A stretch of 64,000 bases of DNA, from positions 68,743,852-68,807,851 of the forward strand of contig NC_084463.1 in assembly GCF_027409185.1 (NCBI RefSeq), written 5' to 3'. Position 1 is the stretch's first letter; each line of letters starts with the position of its first letter. Made by a program: the position numbers and the translations under genes. The notes beneath the pieces were generated by a model. That model did no database searches, had not been told where the DNA came from, and saw only the letters and a list, made by a program, of their open reading frames with translations. The DNA comes from Cynocephalus volans (Eukaryota; Chordata; Mammalia; Dermoptera; Cynocephalidae). Below, piece by piece: positions 46,101-61,100 of this stretch.

Positions 46101-49100
46101 AATACAGAGAGACATTTTCTCTTAGCGTATTCAGTATAAAATCTACAGGCCCAATACATCTGGATTTTTAACTCTATGCTACGTTATGTCTATAAGCTAT
46201 TTTTTTTTTACACTGTAGTAGAATGGAGACAAACCATCTATGTGACCTTAACGCAAATTGTTTAAGCTCTCTGTGCCTCTATTTCCTCTGTTACCTACAA
46301 TGATAGTAACAATACCTTTCTCATAGGGTTGTTAGGAAATTAAATTAACTTATAAAGAGCTTGAAGTAATGTCTTCTGGCATGTGCTAAATATTATATAA
46401 GTGTTGTTAAATAAGGCCTTATGTGTGAGTTCCTTTAACACAGAAAACATTATTCATAAATGGTGATAAATGAAATATCTTATTTTAGCTTTAAGAATAA
46501 ACACTATCTAATTGAACATTAAATACAGATTAAACTTTCTTAAATGTCACTACAATGTTATGCTGCATACATAAAATTCAAAAAGTGCTCAAGCAATAAC
46601 CCATTTACTTCAAGCACTATATGACCTACTGGGTCCTATTTTTAGCATAGATAATGGAATCATTACAGACTTTTATTTTCAGAATTAGAAAGAAATTATA
46701 CCCAATTTCTATAAAACATATCCAGCTGAGTCCATTCATCCTTAAAGCTTCTGATGGTTTCCCATTCTTTGTTGGTAAACTTTCTTTTCATAATATGAAA
46801 GAATTCTGGAATTGAACCACGACCTGTCAATTGAGGAAATACAGAATTAAAAACAGCTGTTCTATTAAAAAAAGAACAAAACAAAACAAAACGCTGGTCT
46901 ACTACTAAAACTGTTAAAGAAGAGCACAAAATAGAAAGCTACAGTCCAATCTTACTTTTGAATACAGTCACGATAATCCTAAAAAAAAAAAATCAGCAAA
47001 TCAAAATAACTTGAGAATTAAAATAATAATACCATGACAAGCAGGAGTTACCCCAGAAACAGAAGGGTAGTTTAAAAGGAATCCATGAAATTCTGTTAAT
47101 TATTAACTAATTAATCAGCAAAACTACACAGTTACAGCAATAGATGCCCCCAAGAATTTTGATAAAATTTAACAGCCAAACCTGTTATAAATTCTAAATA
47201 ACTAAAAGGAAATTTCCTATATATGACAGAACATTTACAGAAATCCACAACAAAAAATGCTAAAACAGATCTACACCATTCTAGGGTGTAAAATTTTACT
47301 TTATTATTTAACAGATAAAAAAAGGGATGATTCTTTTATAGTAATTTTTTTTAGGAACTGGTAGGAAGCTGACAGTTCTTTTATTCCAAGTTATTGCTGT
47401 GACTGGAAAATTAATATATATTTATTTCCTTCAAAATAACTGTTTTTCAACATGTTTTCTAATATGACTTTGCCGAATAAAAACATTTTACTTTCTATCG
47501 TTTTGTGGATGCTACTATAAAATAACATTGTTAAAAAAAAATCTAAAACATATAATTAGCTTCACTGTTTCACAGACAATAAAATATTACATAGCATTCT
47601 AAAAATAAATGACAAAAGACACAACTCAAAGAATACGATTCCCAGAACTAAGGGCTAAGATGCAAATTAAAATAAATGGTGGGACTCCTCATATTGCATT
47701 TTCCCAAAACATTTCAATTATGTGTTTTACCATTTTTCCCACTAGGCAGGAACTTTCTATCATCATGCATTTATTTATTCTACAAATATGCAGAATATGT
47801 ATAAACATTACACAAATATGTATTAAATCAATGGTTAAAAACACATTGGTCATGGTTCTTGCCCTCATACACTTACAGCCTAATAGTGCTAATCACAGAG
47901 TCTGGCCCAAGGTAGGTGAACCACAAACACTTACCAGCTGAGTAAATGAATATTAACTAGTCTTTGGTAAGTTACTCCCTAAATGCTCTACTGCCCTGTA
48001 TCCTTAGTTCATGATTATTTTCCATTAAGCCTTTTGAAGACAGTCCCTCTGCAACTTCTGTTAACACTGCTTGTCTACTCTACCTTCCATTTCTAAAATA
48101 CCCAACTGCACAATCTGACATTGCCAACTTGTCGACTACAACTCCTAAGGTGATAGTTGCCTCCACACTCTCTATGGGCACTTCTTATGAGGAAATGTCT
48201 GGAAAAAAAGATGTCAAATTCCCCTACTTAATGCTTTATTGGCATTTAGTCAAATCACTAATTCATCCCATAAGAATCCAACAATTAGAATTCCATTATG
48301 ATCATTCAGTAAAAACATCTAAGTGCTAGGTGCTGGAATATCATGATGAGCAAAATAGACATGGTCCTTGCCTTCAAAGGGAGTTTAGTTTCTCCTACAG
48401 TAACCAAATACTTTTCCTATAGTTACCCCAAGGTTAGAAATTTTTAAATATGCATGCTAATAAAACATCAGTTCACTCACAAAACTGTTTATGATTCTTC
48501 CACTAACCCTACTTCAAGAATCAAAATAGTTTCTTTTTGTTTAGCCAGGAAATACTTGATGATTCTATAATGGTATATGTAACTTTAGATCAAGACAAAG
48601 ATCCTCATTCATCTTTGAGAACTGAAATATTTTAAACTGTGATCTTAAGTCAATGGTAAGGGATTTTTATCCTTTTCAGGCTATGGATGCCTTTGATAGG
48701 CCCCTTTGATAGTCTGGTGCTTATTCCTCAACACCTTACTGAAACTAACTAGAAGCCTCTCAATAAAAACTGTTTTGTTCAATGCACCATCACTAGTACA
48801 TACTGGCTTGGTAAATAACATTCTAAAGAACATCTTAAAGAAAGTAAAGAAAGATAGCTTCCAAAACTAAAGTAAATCTGGAGATTTTTTTAAAATACTG
48901 GAGCACTGTATCTACATAAATCATAAAGTGTTTCCTCTTGAATGGATTCTGGCACAAATAGCATAAGTAATAACAATGGTAGAAATAGCTATCTTGGATT
49001 GGGAAGACAGCATTACATATTTTGAGTGGAACTGTAGTTTTGATGGAATATCCAAAAACCTAAATTTAAAAAGATATGCCAGTTGTCATGCATGTATAGT

Positions 49101-52100
49101 GTCATTTTGTTTGTTGTTTTCTTCAAGTTTTAATTTCATAACCTCCAAGAAGCCCTCTGATTTTTAACAAAATACGACAAGGCAATAAAGGAAAAAATTT
49201 TTAAATATGCATGCTAATAAAAAACTGATTAACATAAAAGGCAATCTAGCACAATCACTAGAAAGCAATCACATAACTCATTATGTACAGCTAAAAAAAA
49301 AGTGTATTTTCTTATACTTTTGAGAGCATCTTACCGAATCCACAAAATAAGAAATTTAACAGCAACATGAAAAGGTGATTTTGTAAATATTCAGACGAAG
49401 CACAACAGCACCACACTGTGGCATTACAGTGGAATTACACAGTGGGTGAATATTCTGTTATGCACATAGTCTACCTAGGAAATTTCAAGAAGTATCAGTA
49501 GAATAGTAAATCGTTCCTCAAACTATCTGAAGACAGCACAATTATTGGACATATAAGTTCACAAATTCTCCTAATACCATCACATATTTCTGTCTATTGC
49601 AATGTTCTATTTAATCATCCTATCGAACATTTAAGAACTTAATAAATATATTTATAAGAAAGATAAAATGAATGAAAAACATATAATAGAACCACCAGCC
49701 AAGTTTAGGAAACCTGATCCTCCCTTCTTATAACTTAATGTTTAGGGAAAACCAGCATTAGATATTAACTAAGAGTTCTGCAATGATCTAATCAATACCA
49801 CAGAGCAACTAAAAAGTTTATTTAAACATGGTAGTAAACCTACAACAAAATAATTTACAGCCAACACTGTACTGTACCTTTAGCTACTACTGCAGGCCCA
49901 TGAAAAAAATCCTACTAGTACCAGAACTTTAAAGCCCACCTACATCAATCTCTCTCCAAAACAAGGTCACCAATGTGCATCTACAACAGCATCAGGGTTG
50001 GCCTATCAGCTCAGTTGTTTAGATCATGGTGTTATAATACCAAGGTCAAGAGTTCGGATGCCCTTACCAGCCAGCTGCCCCAAAACAAACAAACAAAATC
50101 TCAGCATTTCAGTTACAGTTCACCATTCTTCTTCAAGAAAATAGGCCAGTTATTTTTTTTGGGGGTGGGGGGTGCAAGGAAGGGAAGGAGTTGAGCAATG
50201 TCCATCTGTGTGCTTGTTTCAAGTATCAAAATTTAGCTTTGGATCATAAATCTTATTAGAAATTCTAATAGTTTCATTTTCTAAATATTGGATTCCATAG
50301 TCAGATTACATATAGTGTTGCTTCTAAGGGAGGTGCCAGTCTTCTAAAATTTGAGTGAATATGTACACAGAAATGCCTGACTTAGCTTTGTCCAGCAATT
50401 AATCCATATACAAACCCAGAATAAAACAAAAATGTCTGAGTTGCCAGTACAGGTTTCACAAATTATATGCACAAAGCCTCCTGTATGTTACTAACTGCTG
50501 TAGTTTGAATGTGTCCCCCAAATTTCATGTGTTAGAAACTTAAAACTCAAATTCATATGTTGATTGGAGGTGGTGCCTTGGAAGATAATTAGGATTAGAT
50601 AAGGTCATCAAGGTGGAGCCCACATGACAGGACTGGTAGCTTTATACTAAGAGGAAAAGAGACCTGAGCTAACAAGCACACTCTTGCTCTTTCGCCAAGA
50701 AGCCCTCACTGCATGCTGTACCCTTGATCTTGGACTTTTCCACCTCCAGAACTATAAAAAATAAATTTCTTTATAAATTACCCAGTCTCAGGAAGTCTGC
50801 CGTAGCAACAGAAAACAGACTAAGATACTGACAACGGATCTCTCTAAGCCCTCAATATGTGGACCAGACAAAGAACTAGGTTGAAATACACTGACCTAGG
50901 CTTGAGACTCATCATTTAAGCAGTCCTAAACTTTAGTTGCTCTTATATGTGTCTATTTAAATGTACATATATCAACACATACAGGTGTTAGCATACAACA
51001 AAACACACCAACAGAGGTAGAACTACTGGGCTGCAAGTGTTACTCTTCAAAGGACTCCAGAGAGCAAGGAAGAGAGCCAAGATGGTAGGGCAGCCCCAGA
51101 GGGGACAGAGGACAGAGTATGCAGCCACTATTTTCAGGCCTGAAAATCTAGAGGAATTTGCCGTGCTCGGGTTAGGAAACATGACCCGTTTATCCTTCCA
51201 GCTTCTCCCTTTCAGAATGAGAATATCTATCCTATGCCTCTCCCACCATTTTATTTTAGAAAATGACTTGTTTTCTAGTTTCACAGGCCCACAGATGGAG
51301 AGGAACTTTGCCCCAAGATGAATCTTACCTAGTCTCACCCATATCTGACTTAGATTCAGATGATGAGATCTGAGACTTTTTGAGCTGATGATATTTAGAT
51401 GAGTTAATGCTACAATGGGTTAATAATACTTGGGAATGCTGGAACGGGGATGAATATAAATTTTAAGGGGCCAGAGGATGGCCTACATTTGGCTGAAGAG
51501 TGGCTCCCAAAATTCACATCCACCCAGAACCTCCAAATGTGACCTTATGCAGAAACAGTCTTTGTAGATGTAATAAAGTTAAGATAAGGTCACTTGATTA
51601 GGGTGAACACTGATTCCAATGACTAGCATCCTTATAAAGACAGACAGACAGACAGAGAGAAGATGGGGAGGAAAGCCCTCTGAAGGTGGAGGCAGAAACT
51701 GGAGTAATGCAACTACAAGCCAATGATTGTTAGGTACTGTGGAGTATGCTTACAGCAAATGTACTTCACAGGGCCTGGTTTTCCAAAGCCTTGCAGTTTC
51801 AAATATTAACCTTGCAATGGAGGCCAGCCTGTGGCTCACTCGGGAGAGTGTGGTGCTGATAACACCAAGGCCACGGGATCGGATCCCATATAGGGATGGC
51901 CGGTTGGCTCACTGGGTGAGCGTGGTGCTGACAACACCAAGTCAAGGGTTAAGATCCCCTTACCGGTCATCTTTAAAAAAAAAAAAAAAATCCTTGCAAA
52001 GGACAGGAAATTTGCCCCAGGCTATAGTCTCTGCTGTAAGATAAAGAATTGTAACACAGCAAGGTTGCTGGCTCAAAGACAGACAGGTTACTGACTGATA

Positions 52101-55100
52101 TGTAAAGATACTAGGAAATTGCTGTAAGAAGAGAATGTCTGCTAAGATCAAGCTTTTGTTGGATCAACTTCTTGAAAATTGCATTAGGGAATGTCACCTC
52201 CTTGCCTGTCTTCCTGAATTTTACCAGCTTCTATTGTTAAACTTGTTAAACTATACTTAACAAAAACCCCACCTATGTTCTCTTCCTGAAACTTCCTGAA
52301 GAATAAATGCAGGAAGAGAACCCCAATTTGTGGTTAATTTCTCAAATGGAAGGAATGCCTGTATCTTGAGGGGTCCAGGAGATTAACCCCTTTTCAGGGA
52401 TTCTCACTGCTCAGAAGAGATGGGCTTTGAGTAATCTTTGGCAGCTCCGTCACCCAGGGAAAAGGGGTGACAAATCCATGGGAGGCAAAGCAAGAAGGTA
52501 CCATCAGAAACTAGGAAGAGGGGAAGTTGGACTCTTTCACAGAAACTTCAGAGGAAATATGACCCCCCTGACACCCTGACTGACTTCCAGCCTCAGAACT
52601 GTGAGAATACATTTCTGCTGTTTTAAGACACCAAGTTTGTGGTACTTTGTCAGGCAGCCCTAGGAAACTAATACACACATGCACACAATTTAAATTATAC
52701 ATAAGTAGACATACTCACACCCTCTTAAGAGCGTTAGTGTTATGTCCCTGGAGTGAAATGTTCTTAGCTATGTTATTTATTTAACATCTCTATGACTACT
52801 TCTTAAAATGTAAAAGAGGGACAAAAAGTTGAGTAGATTAAACAATAAATGTGTAAAGTACCTGGAGTTATCAAGTACTTAATAAATATTAGCTCTAGGG
52901 TTGTTGTGGTAATTATTATTAAAGGTAAATCCTCTTTGTCAACTATTTTATCAGGTCCTTCAGCATCTATAAAAGCTTAAGTGATTTTCCTAGCAATACT
53001 TATAAATTTTATATCATAATATTCATGTATGTCTGTCATATTGCCACAAATATATTCCCTGGTTTATGAAAGATGAATTAATATACACTCACACCTGTTG
53101 ACTTTGTGGTTTCTTCTTACCCTTTAAGCTTAAAAAGGCATCATTCTTTCAGATATACAATTTCAAATATACAATTCTAGTGTGTACCATAATTGTTACT
53201 AAAACTTAACTCTGATTCTGTTGTATAACATGAGGCAAGGATCTAATGGCTTTCTAATGATTTCACTCATTAAAAAAAGTGGATAGATTACAATTTTTCT
53301 CTTTGTTGGCACTGTAAATTACATCCAATACAGTGTTTCCCAAATATTAATATGCCTAACAATCAACTGCGAAAATTGTTTAAATATAGAATCCCTCTTT
53401 GTGTTCTCAGAAATTCTGGCTCAGTAGTTCTGGGTTGATTTCAAGGAACCTACATTTCTAATACACATCCAGGATGACTTTTGTTATGCTGACCACAATT
53501 TTAGAAACAACATTCTATATTTCTATTACTATCACGGAAGAGAAATAAATCTAAGGCTAAACTGACTTCAGTTCCTTTCAAGATAAACTATTTTATTATT
53601 TGGATAAGTAACAGAACTATTCCATCCCCTACAAAACTTATACTATTCTATATGCTATTTCTTCTTTTTTTATTGTGGTAAAATATATATAATTTTACCC
53701 ATTTTTAAACGTATAGTTCAGTAGCATTAAGCACATTCACACTGTTGTGTAATCATCGCCACTATCCATTTCCAGAAGTTTATTTTTTTTAAACTGAAAC
53801 TCAATCTGTCTAATCCCAAATCTTTTCCAGTTTCCTATGAAATCGTTCATTTTTGTTTCTTATCCATTTAATGTCTTCTTCAGTAACATGTATTTTCATA
53901 AACTGAATCTCTATGTTCAGTTTTCTTTATCTCTTATTCATTTCCTCTTCATCCTGGAGATGTTTCTCAGGTTTGTACTATACATTACCAATTCAATTTT
54001 CTGCACTGACTAGTCTTTTTAGTTTCTTGTACAGATTCTATTTTCATTACTGACTTTTTGGGGAAAGAGAGATTAAGGATCTTGCATGGGGCAGGGTGGA
54101 GTTGCATTTTTTACTTGAATTTAGTAATGAGGCTAATTTTCTCCCAAACAACTACCAAAGGTTCATGGAGATTTTTTATCTCAGAGAAAGACATTTCTTT
54201 TAAGTCCTTTTCCTCTGACCTCTAAAATCTCTTCTAACATTTTAAGTTTTAAAAGTTACTTTATATAGTTGTTTCATTTTTAAAAAGATTGAGAGGAATT
54301 TGTGTTAAAAAATAGGATATACTATATATATTTTTCTGTGATGTGATTTTCTTAATTAACAATACATTTAAGTCCCTTCATGTTAATGTAGAACTAACTC
54401 ATTCTTTTATAACAGCTAATAATGGCCTGTGGAATGCACATACAATAATTTATTTAATCAACTCCTGTTAGGCTTTGTTCTTATACATAAACATCATTAC
54501 ATATATACCCACTAGTATTCTCACATCTTTTGGACAGAGTACTAGAAACAGAACTGCTAAATCAAAAGGTATGTGTATTTTCAATTTTAATATTATTTTC
54601 CAAAACAGCCTACAGCAATTTATATTTCTGCCACCTATGTACGATTGTTCTTTTCCAACATCCTCACCAGCACCAGTTGTTTTTTCCAATTTTTCTGCAA
54701 ATCTGATTGGCATCTCTGTTAATTTAATTTGTACTACTCTAATCATTGGGGTAATAACTTATTGCCTGCTTGAATTTGTTCTTCTGTAAACTGCCTATTA
54801 ATATTCTCTAATCAATTTATAGAAGCTCCCTATATATTATGGATATTGACATATTATCGACCAAATCTGTTGCAAGTATGTTTCCCATTCTGTTTATTTA
54901 TGTTTGAATTTTGTTTTACTTTTTGCCATATAAACTTTCAAAACAATTAAATATCTATCTTTTCCTTGATAAGTTCTGAATTCTGTCTTGTTTGAAAAAA
55001 TAATTAGTAAAAAGATTTACTCCAACCCTAGCTATAGTCTCCTACATTTTGTGCTAAAATTGTAAATTTTTTTATATTTAAATCTTTAATTCTTCCAGAA

Positions 55101-58100
55101 TTCGTGTCTATAGTATATTTTACATGCAGATGGCTAAGCAATTCCACCAGCACCATTAAATAAATAAACTAGTCTTTTATCCACTGAATTGAACTATTAT
55201 GTATATATACTGGACTCTAGTTCTTAACTTTCCTAGTTGTCTATTCTCCTAACACCATTCACTTTTGTTTACAGTGTCTAATACAAGTTTTAAAAAATGG
55301 TATCACAAGGCCCCTCTTACTGTATTTTTCATATTCTTAGATATTAGTTCTTCCCATAAACTTATTTAACCTAGCTGCAGAGAATTTTTCATACATTTCA
55401 TATCTGCAAATCCTTAAACAGGTACCAATAAAAGCTCATATTAAGAGGCCATATACTGTAGAGTCCAGCAGTTAAAGTTACCTGGGGAAATTTCTTAATC
55501 TTTTTTGTAAATTAACAATAGTATTTATAGCCTTGTTTTAAGAGGATGAAATAAAATAATATATACAAAGCATTTAACACAGGGTCACACTCATAGGAGT
55601 TGCTCAAAAAATACTAGTTCCACAGTCAAATTCTATTCATAATGGAAAACACCCACCTGTAACTGGGAAGCGGGAAAACTGCATGAAAGTTGAGACTTGG
55701 TTTTCCAGTAAGAAATTCAGAGTACAAGGGGATGAGTGACTTTTTAAAGCTACTTACAGATTCTAAATCTCCAAGCTTAAAAAAAAAAATTTGTCTAACT
55801 AAAATCCAGATCTAGAAGAATGCAGATCTCCCTAAACACAAATGATAGCGGAACAGATTGCAGCAGCAACAAAGCTGAAAAGAGAATCTAAGGTGGATGA
55901 AAATGGAGAAGAGAAGCAGCTAGGTAGATAAAGAAGTGAAGAAGAAGACTCAAAAGAACTTTTTAATCAAAACTCACTAATGAGAATAATTTATATCCCA
56001 ACTAGAATGTGATATGACTAGATAGTTTTTCATTGTGATTGCATACCTTTTCATTTGTCAACAAATTTAAGAAATATTTTAAAAGGAATTGAGGAGAGAG
56101 GTCCCCTGAACTCCTCTGCATCAGTTGTACACTCAATAACGGCTTATTGAATTCCTGCTATGTACTAGACACTCTGCTATGTACTAGGTATACTGTAGTG
56201 AAAATGACAAAACAATCATGGTTCCTAAACCCATTCCATGAGGGAGAACAGATAATAAATAATCCAGTAATTAAGTTGTAATTACAAATGAGAAGAGCTA
56301 TAAAGGAAAAGAAGATCAGGTGGTTAGGAAAGTCCTTTCTGAGGAGACTTCAAGTCTCAGGTAGTCAAGAAAAGTGTGCTACATTCAAGGAAACAAAAGA
56401 CCAGTGTGGACAGAAAATAGTGAGCAGAGAGAGCAGTTTGCAATGAGAGTGGCAGACAGATAAGAGAATGGAAAGGCTGATGAGAATAAGACGACAGGGT
56501 CATATTAAGAGGCTTGGATTTTATTCTACGAGCAATGAGAATCAACTTAAGAGTTTTAAGAAAACAACCACAGATATTTCAAAAGACCACTCTACTCTGA
56601 GAATGTACTTACTGGTCGAGGACAAAAGTGAAAAGGGGGAATCAATTAGGAAAGTATTAAATACTACAGGAGAGATGATATGGTGGAAGGAGACAAGAAA
56701 TAAGCTCTGTAATCTTACCAGCTATCATATAATACCAACACAATTTATACTTACCGCACTTAATTTATACTTACTATTTAACAGTTATTCTAGAGAGCAA
56801 TTCCATAATATAGTCATTTCAAGTTGATGAAATTAATTAAAATTAGTATTGAATCCCAAAATATTTTATGTTATTTTGTCCTGCTAATAAAAATGTAAAC
56901 ATGAAAATGTAAAACCATGGGGAAAAATTTTTTATCTTTTCCCAAATTTAAATCTTAATTTTTATACTGTATCTTGCCTACCTTGCCTAGTTTTGTAAAT
57001 AAAGTAACAAAATAGAACACTTGATAAAACTATCTTTTCTTTATATACTTACAACTACAAATACCTTTAATGGCAGATAAAACTTAGAAAATGAAAGAAA
57101 AACCAACCAGAATCTCCTTAATAAAGGCAGCAAATTATGATGACCAGGAAAACATCATTCTCCCCAGAGTTCGGAATGTACTGCACTAGCAGTATAGCTA
57201 TACTAAGACCCCCACTATCATTTAAACCCTCTTCTCTGGACATTCACTGAACAAATATATATTGAGTGCTGACTAAGTACCAGTTACTTTTGTATAAGAT
57301 TCCTGTTACTTTCTTCATTAAGCAGAGAATAAAGTGGTGGTTTCAATAATTTCCTTAATAGTGGACATGCAACTTGAAGAAAGAATGGATCCATCAATAT
57401 TTTCTCTTGCACTGCCACAGCAGCAATGGGAGAACCAGAAAAAAGAGGGAAATAAGCTGCACTTAGTAAAAATGGCTAATGCAACAAGAAGGAAAAGGAA
57501 AACATCCCTGAGTTTCTACATGATGCTTACCTGTAGATACAAGATAGGAAAATGGAATTGACTCTTCCAATATACTAATGATGCCCCACAAAAGCTGACT
57601 CTGTCATGACAGCTGACAATCTAGTCACAACGCCCAGTACCAAGTACAGCACTTCCATTTCTGTTATTCTAAGTTTTATCTTTCATCAGTTAGCAAGACT
57701 CTTAGGAACATGCCTTGCTCGATTTCCTCACTTACTCTGGTAAGTAGAAGCTGTTTCTGTACGTGTTTTATTCCAAAGGATCTACATTGGAGGTGAAAGT
57801 TACACCCAACCAGATTAAAAGTCTACCCGCATCCTGTATTTTAAGATCTAAGATTAACTGGTCAACATTTAAATGGACTGGAACTATTAGTACATAAAGT
57901 GTGATGGGCTTTGTTCCCAACTCCTTCACATCTCCCCACCCCTTTATCCTCCATCCTTTCAGCTTCTCTTTCTCTCTTCCATATTTTTTGGTTTGTATGT
58001 GGTTTCTCCATTAATAAACAGCAAACAGCTCTTATTTGTATGTTTTCAACTTCTTAGATCTATTTGGATGTAAGGGTGAAAATTCATTTGATGGAAATAT

Positions 58101-61100
58101 TTGTGTATATTTAAAGATCCAGTTGCTCCTCTGGAGCTTGTACATTCAAGAATGATTAAAATCTGTGTAATAAACTAATTACTACAGTCATTATATATAT
58201 ATATAATTTTTTTAAAAAATTATATATATATATATATATAAAATTTAAGTAAATCATTCATTTGAATCATTCACTCAAATGAATTGCCAATGAAGCAAAC
58301 CAGTGTCTACTTCCCATCCTCACTAAGAAAGCACGCTGTGTCCATTCATACCTCAGAAATTAGTGACATGGTAACAATCCTAGTGACAACTGGAAAATAT
58401 CTCTTCTATGTGTAACTGGGCACAGCAACAGCTTTTTGGCAATGAAATAGTCTAAGGAAAGGAAAAGGCTTAGATATTGTGATTAGTCAAATAAGATCAA
58501 TCAAAAGAGCTGGAGGAAAAAAGCTGTAATAAAATATAATTAACAGGAAACTGAATCTTCAATTTTTACTTCACTATCTTCTCATTATTTATTAAAAGCT
58601 TCAATTAGTAAATTATTTGTTTACCCAGTATTGACCATAGCCATTTCCCATCAAGTCAATTAATAAGAAAATCTGTTTCTCACTGTCATCATATTTCCAG
58701 GTAGATACAACCAACTGTGTACCAGCTGTTACTATGCAGTTGTGCTGACTGCATTCTAAAGAGTAATGACCGTTGATTTCTGATTTTAGGAAAGGTTCAT
58801 GTTAAGGACAGCAAAAAGCTATAAAAACATATGGATTCATTCCCATGCTCACTCTGAATCCTCTATAGCAGTGGTTCTTTAGAATAAGTCTTCCATGACC
58901 CTGCTGAATACCAGACCCTTTTCTGAGAAAAACATATATGCACATTCATACAAAATGTAGCAAACAATTTCAGGTTAAAAGAAAAAATGCTTTGAAGCTT
59001 ATCCATGGCGTCTAGGTGCTATGGACTGATTGAATTCTGTCCCCCAAAGTCCATATATTAGAACCTTAATTCCCACTGTAACTGTTGAGTGCAGGAAATC
59101 CTATTATGGTCATTGAAAGGTGGGGCCTTGAAGAGGTGATTAAATTCAAGGTTTAATGGTGATGGTGGGCATGGTTCTGAGGGCTTTAAAAGGAGAATAC
59201 ATGAGGAACTATGGCTCTCTCTGCTCTACCATTTCCTACCATGTGAGACCCCTGCACTGCTGTAAAGCCACCACCAGAGAGCCTTCACCAGATGTGCTCC
59301 CTGGACTTTGTACATCCCAGCCTCTGAAACTGAAAGCAATAAATTTCATTTTCTAATAAATTACCCTGTTCCAGGTATTTTGTTATAAGCAACAGAAACC
59401 AACTAATACAGTAGGTCAAGAACCCACTATAATGTTTCCAAAATAACTAGTAGAGCCTCCTTCTGAGCCAACTAGAGAAGAGAGCTGTAATGGAAAGGTT
59501 TATGAGCAAGTCAGAGAAAGAATAACTGGCGGTAAAATGAAAGGTTAACACAATAAAAACAAAAGGGAGATGAGATTCACAGGCATACTCTGAAGCCTGC
59601 ACTATAGAAACACTGTTTTTTTCTTCATTTGATAAATATTTATTGAGCACTAGTGATCAAAATCTAACATAACTAACATGGTTCTTATTGTCATGTAGCT
59701 TATAAGCACCAAGGGAAAGACAATCATTCTGATGAATAATAATAAATTGAGATATGCTATAGGAATAAAGGAGATATATTTTAGGAGGGTCTACAAAAAA
59801 AGAACTAAAAGCTTAGATTAAAGGTTCACAAAAGGCTTACAAAAGTAAGGTTGAGAGTGCTGCGCTGGGAGCGCGGCAACGCTCCTGCCGCGGGTTCAGA
59901 TCCTATATAAGAATGACTGGTGCACTCACTGGCTGAGTGCCGGTCACGAAAAAACGACAAAAAAAAAAAAAAAAATGAAATCTAACCAGCAAATAAGAGT
60001 CACCTATGCAGAAATGGGGGCTGGAGAGAAATACAGGCCTTCCAGATTGAAAGAAGATAAGCAACGATACTATGGCGGATATTAGGCAGTTGTACGAAAA
60101 ACTTAGGAAGATGTGGGTTCTCTTATTAATAGCTTTCTCAAACTTACTTATCTTCTGATAAAAATATTACTATATTCATCATAGGGTGGTTGAGAAAATT
60201 ATATCAGAGAACAAACGTAAGGCACACAGTAAAATGCTGTGGCATGTAACAAGTGCTCACTAAATGTTAGTGATAACAATTACAGAGCAGTTAAGAGAAC
60301 CTGTATTTAGTATGTAAATATTAAAATTGCCCAGGTATACTCAACCCCCAATAAATGTCAGAAGTTCCTAAAGCCACCAATAATAAACTTCTAAGGCAAT
60401 ATATAAGTAACTGAAATATTTTAATAATGCTTGATCTTCATCTTTACTCATATAAATGTGCTAAAAACAGCTGTATTTAGATATAGCACAAATATTATGT
60501 CTGTAAGGACAATTTTTTTTACCAGAGATTATCTTTTAAAACAAACCAACAATCTACTGATGAATCATGGGAAAATGCTTAAGTGAAACAAGCTGAGGTA
60601 TAATTCAAAAAGAAAATATTTATATTTCACTTTGCCTATAGGCAAAGCATTATATGGATCCCCAGTAAAGAAAACTCTACTATTTATGTAGAAGTCTTTT
60701 AATTTTCAAGAAAATATGCCTTTTCAGATATATTATTTTTCAATATTGAGCACATTTTCCCTAAACATGAATAGCTATAACATATCTCTGGCATGAGATT
60801 ACTCAATAGACAAGAACTGAGACATCAAGACACTTAAATTCAATACTACAAAAATGCAATACTACCTGGAAAGCTAGTCTTCATTATATCAATTCCAACT
60901 TGTAGCTCGGGTTCAGCAGCAAGCACCGCATAGTCCCCTTGATGAGAGATGTTAAAGTTGAAATTGGGGTAAGGATTCAATGAGTCCTTTGCAAGAACTG
61001 GTTTTCCTTTTGCAGTTCTTTGCAAACGAATATTATTCCAAGGGATATTCAATTTCTCTGCAATTAATTTCCTTATCATCAGACGACCAGCCTGTTAAAT

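Larger units (their letters stand above)
51485..52676 (+). mobile_element. MLT1-like LTR, split by a younger LTR
   Basis: The left part (51485-51727) has 'cccaaaattcacatccacccagaacc', 'tgtgaccttatgcag' and 'gcatccttataaagac'. The right part (52473-52676) has 'catcagaaactaggaaga', 'cagcctcagaactgtgag' and 'cagccctaggaaactaatac'. The gap is filled by an unrelated solo LTR. Confidence 0.75.
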
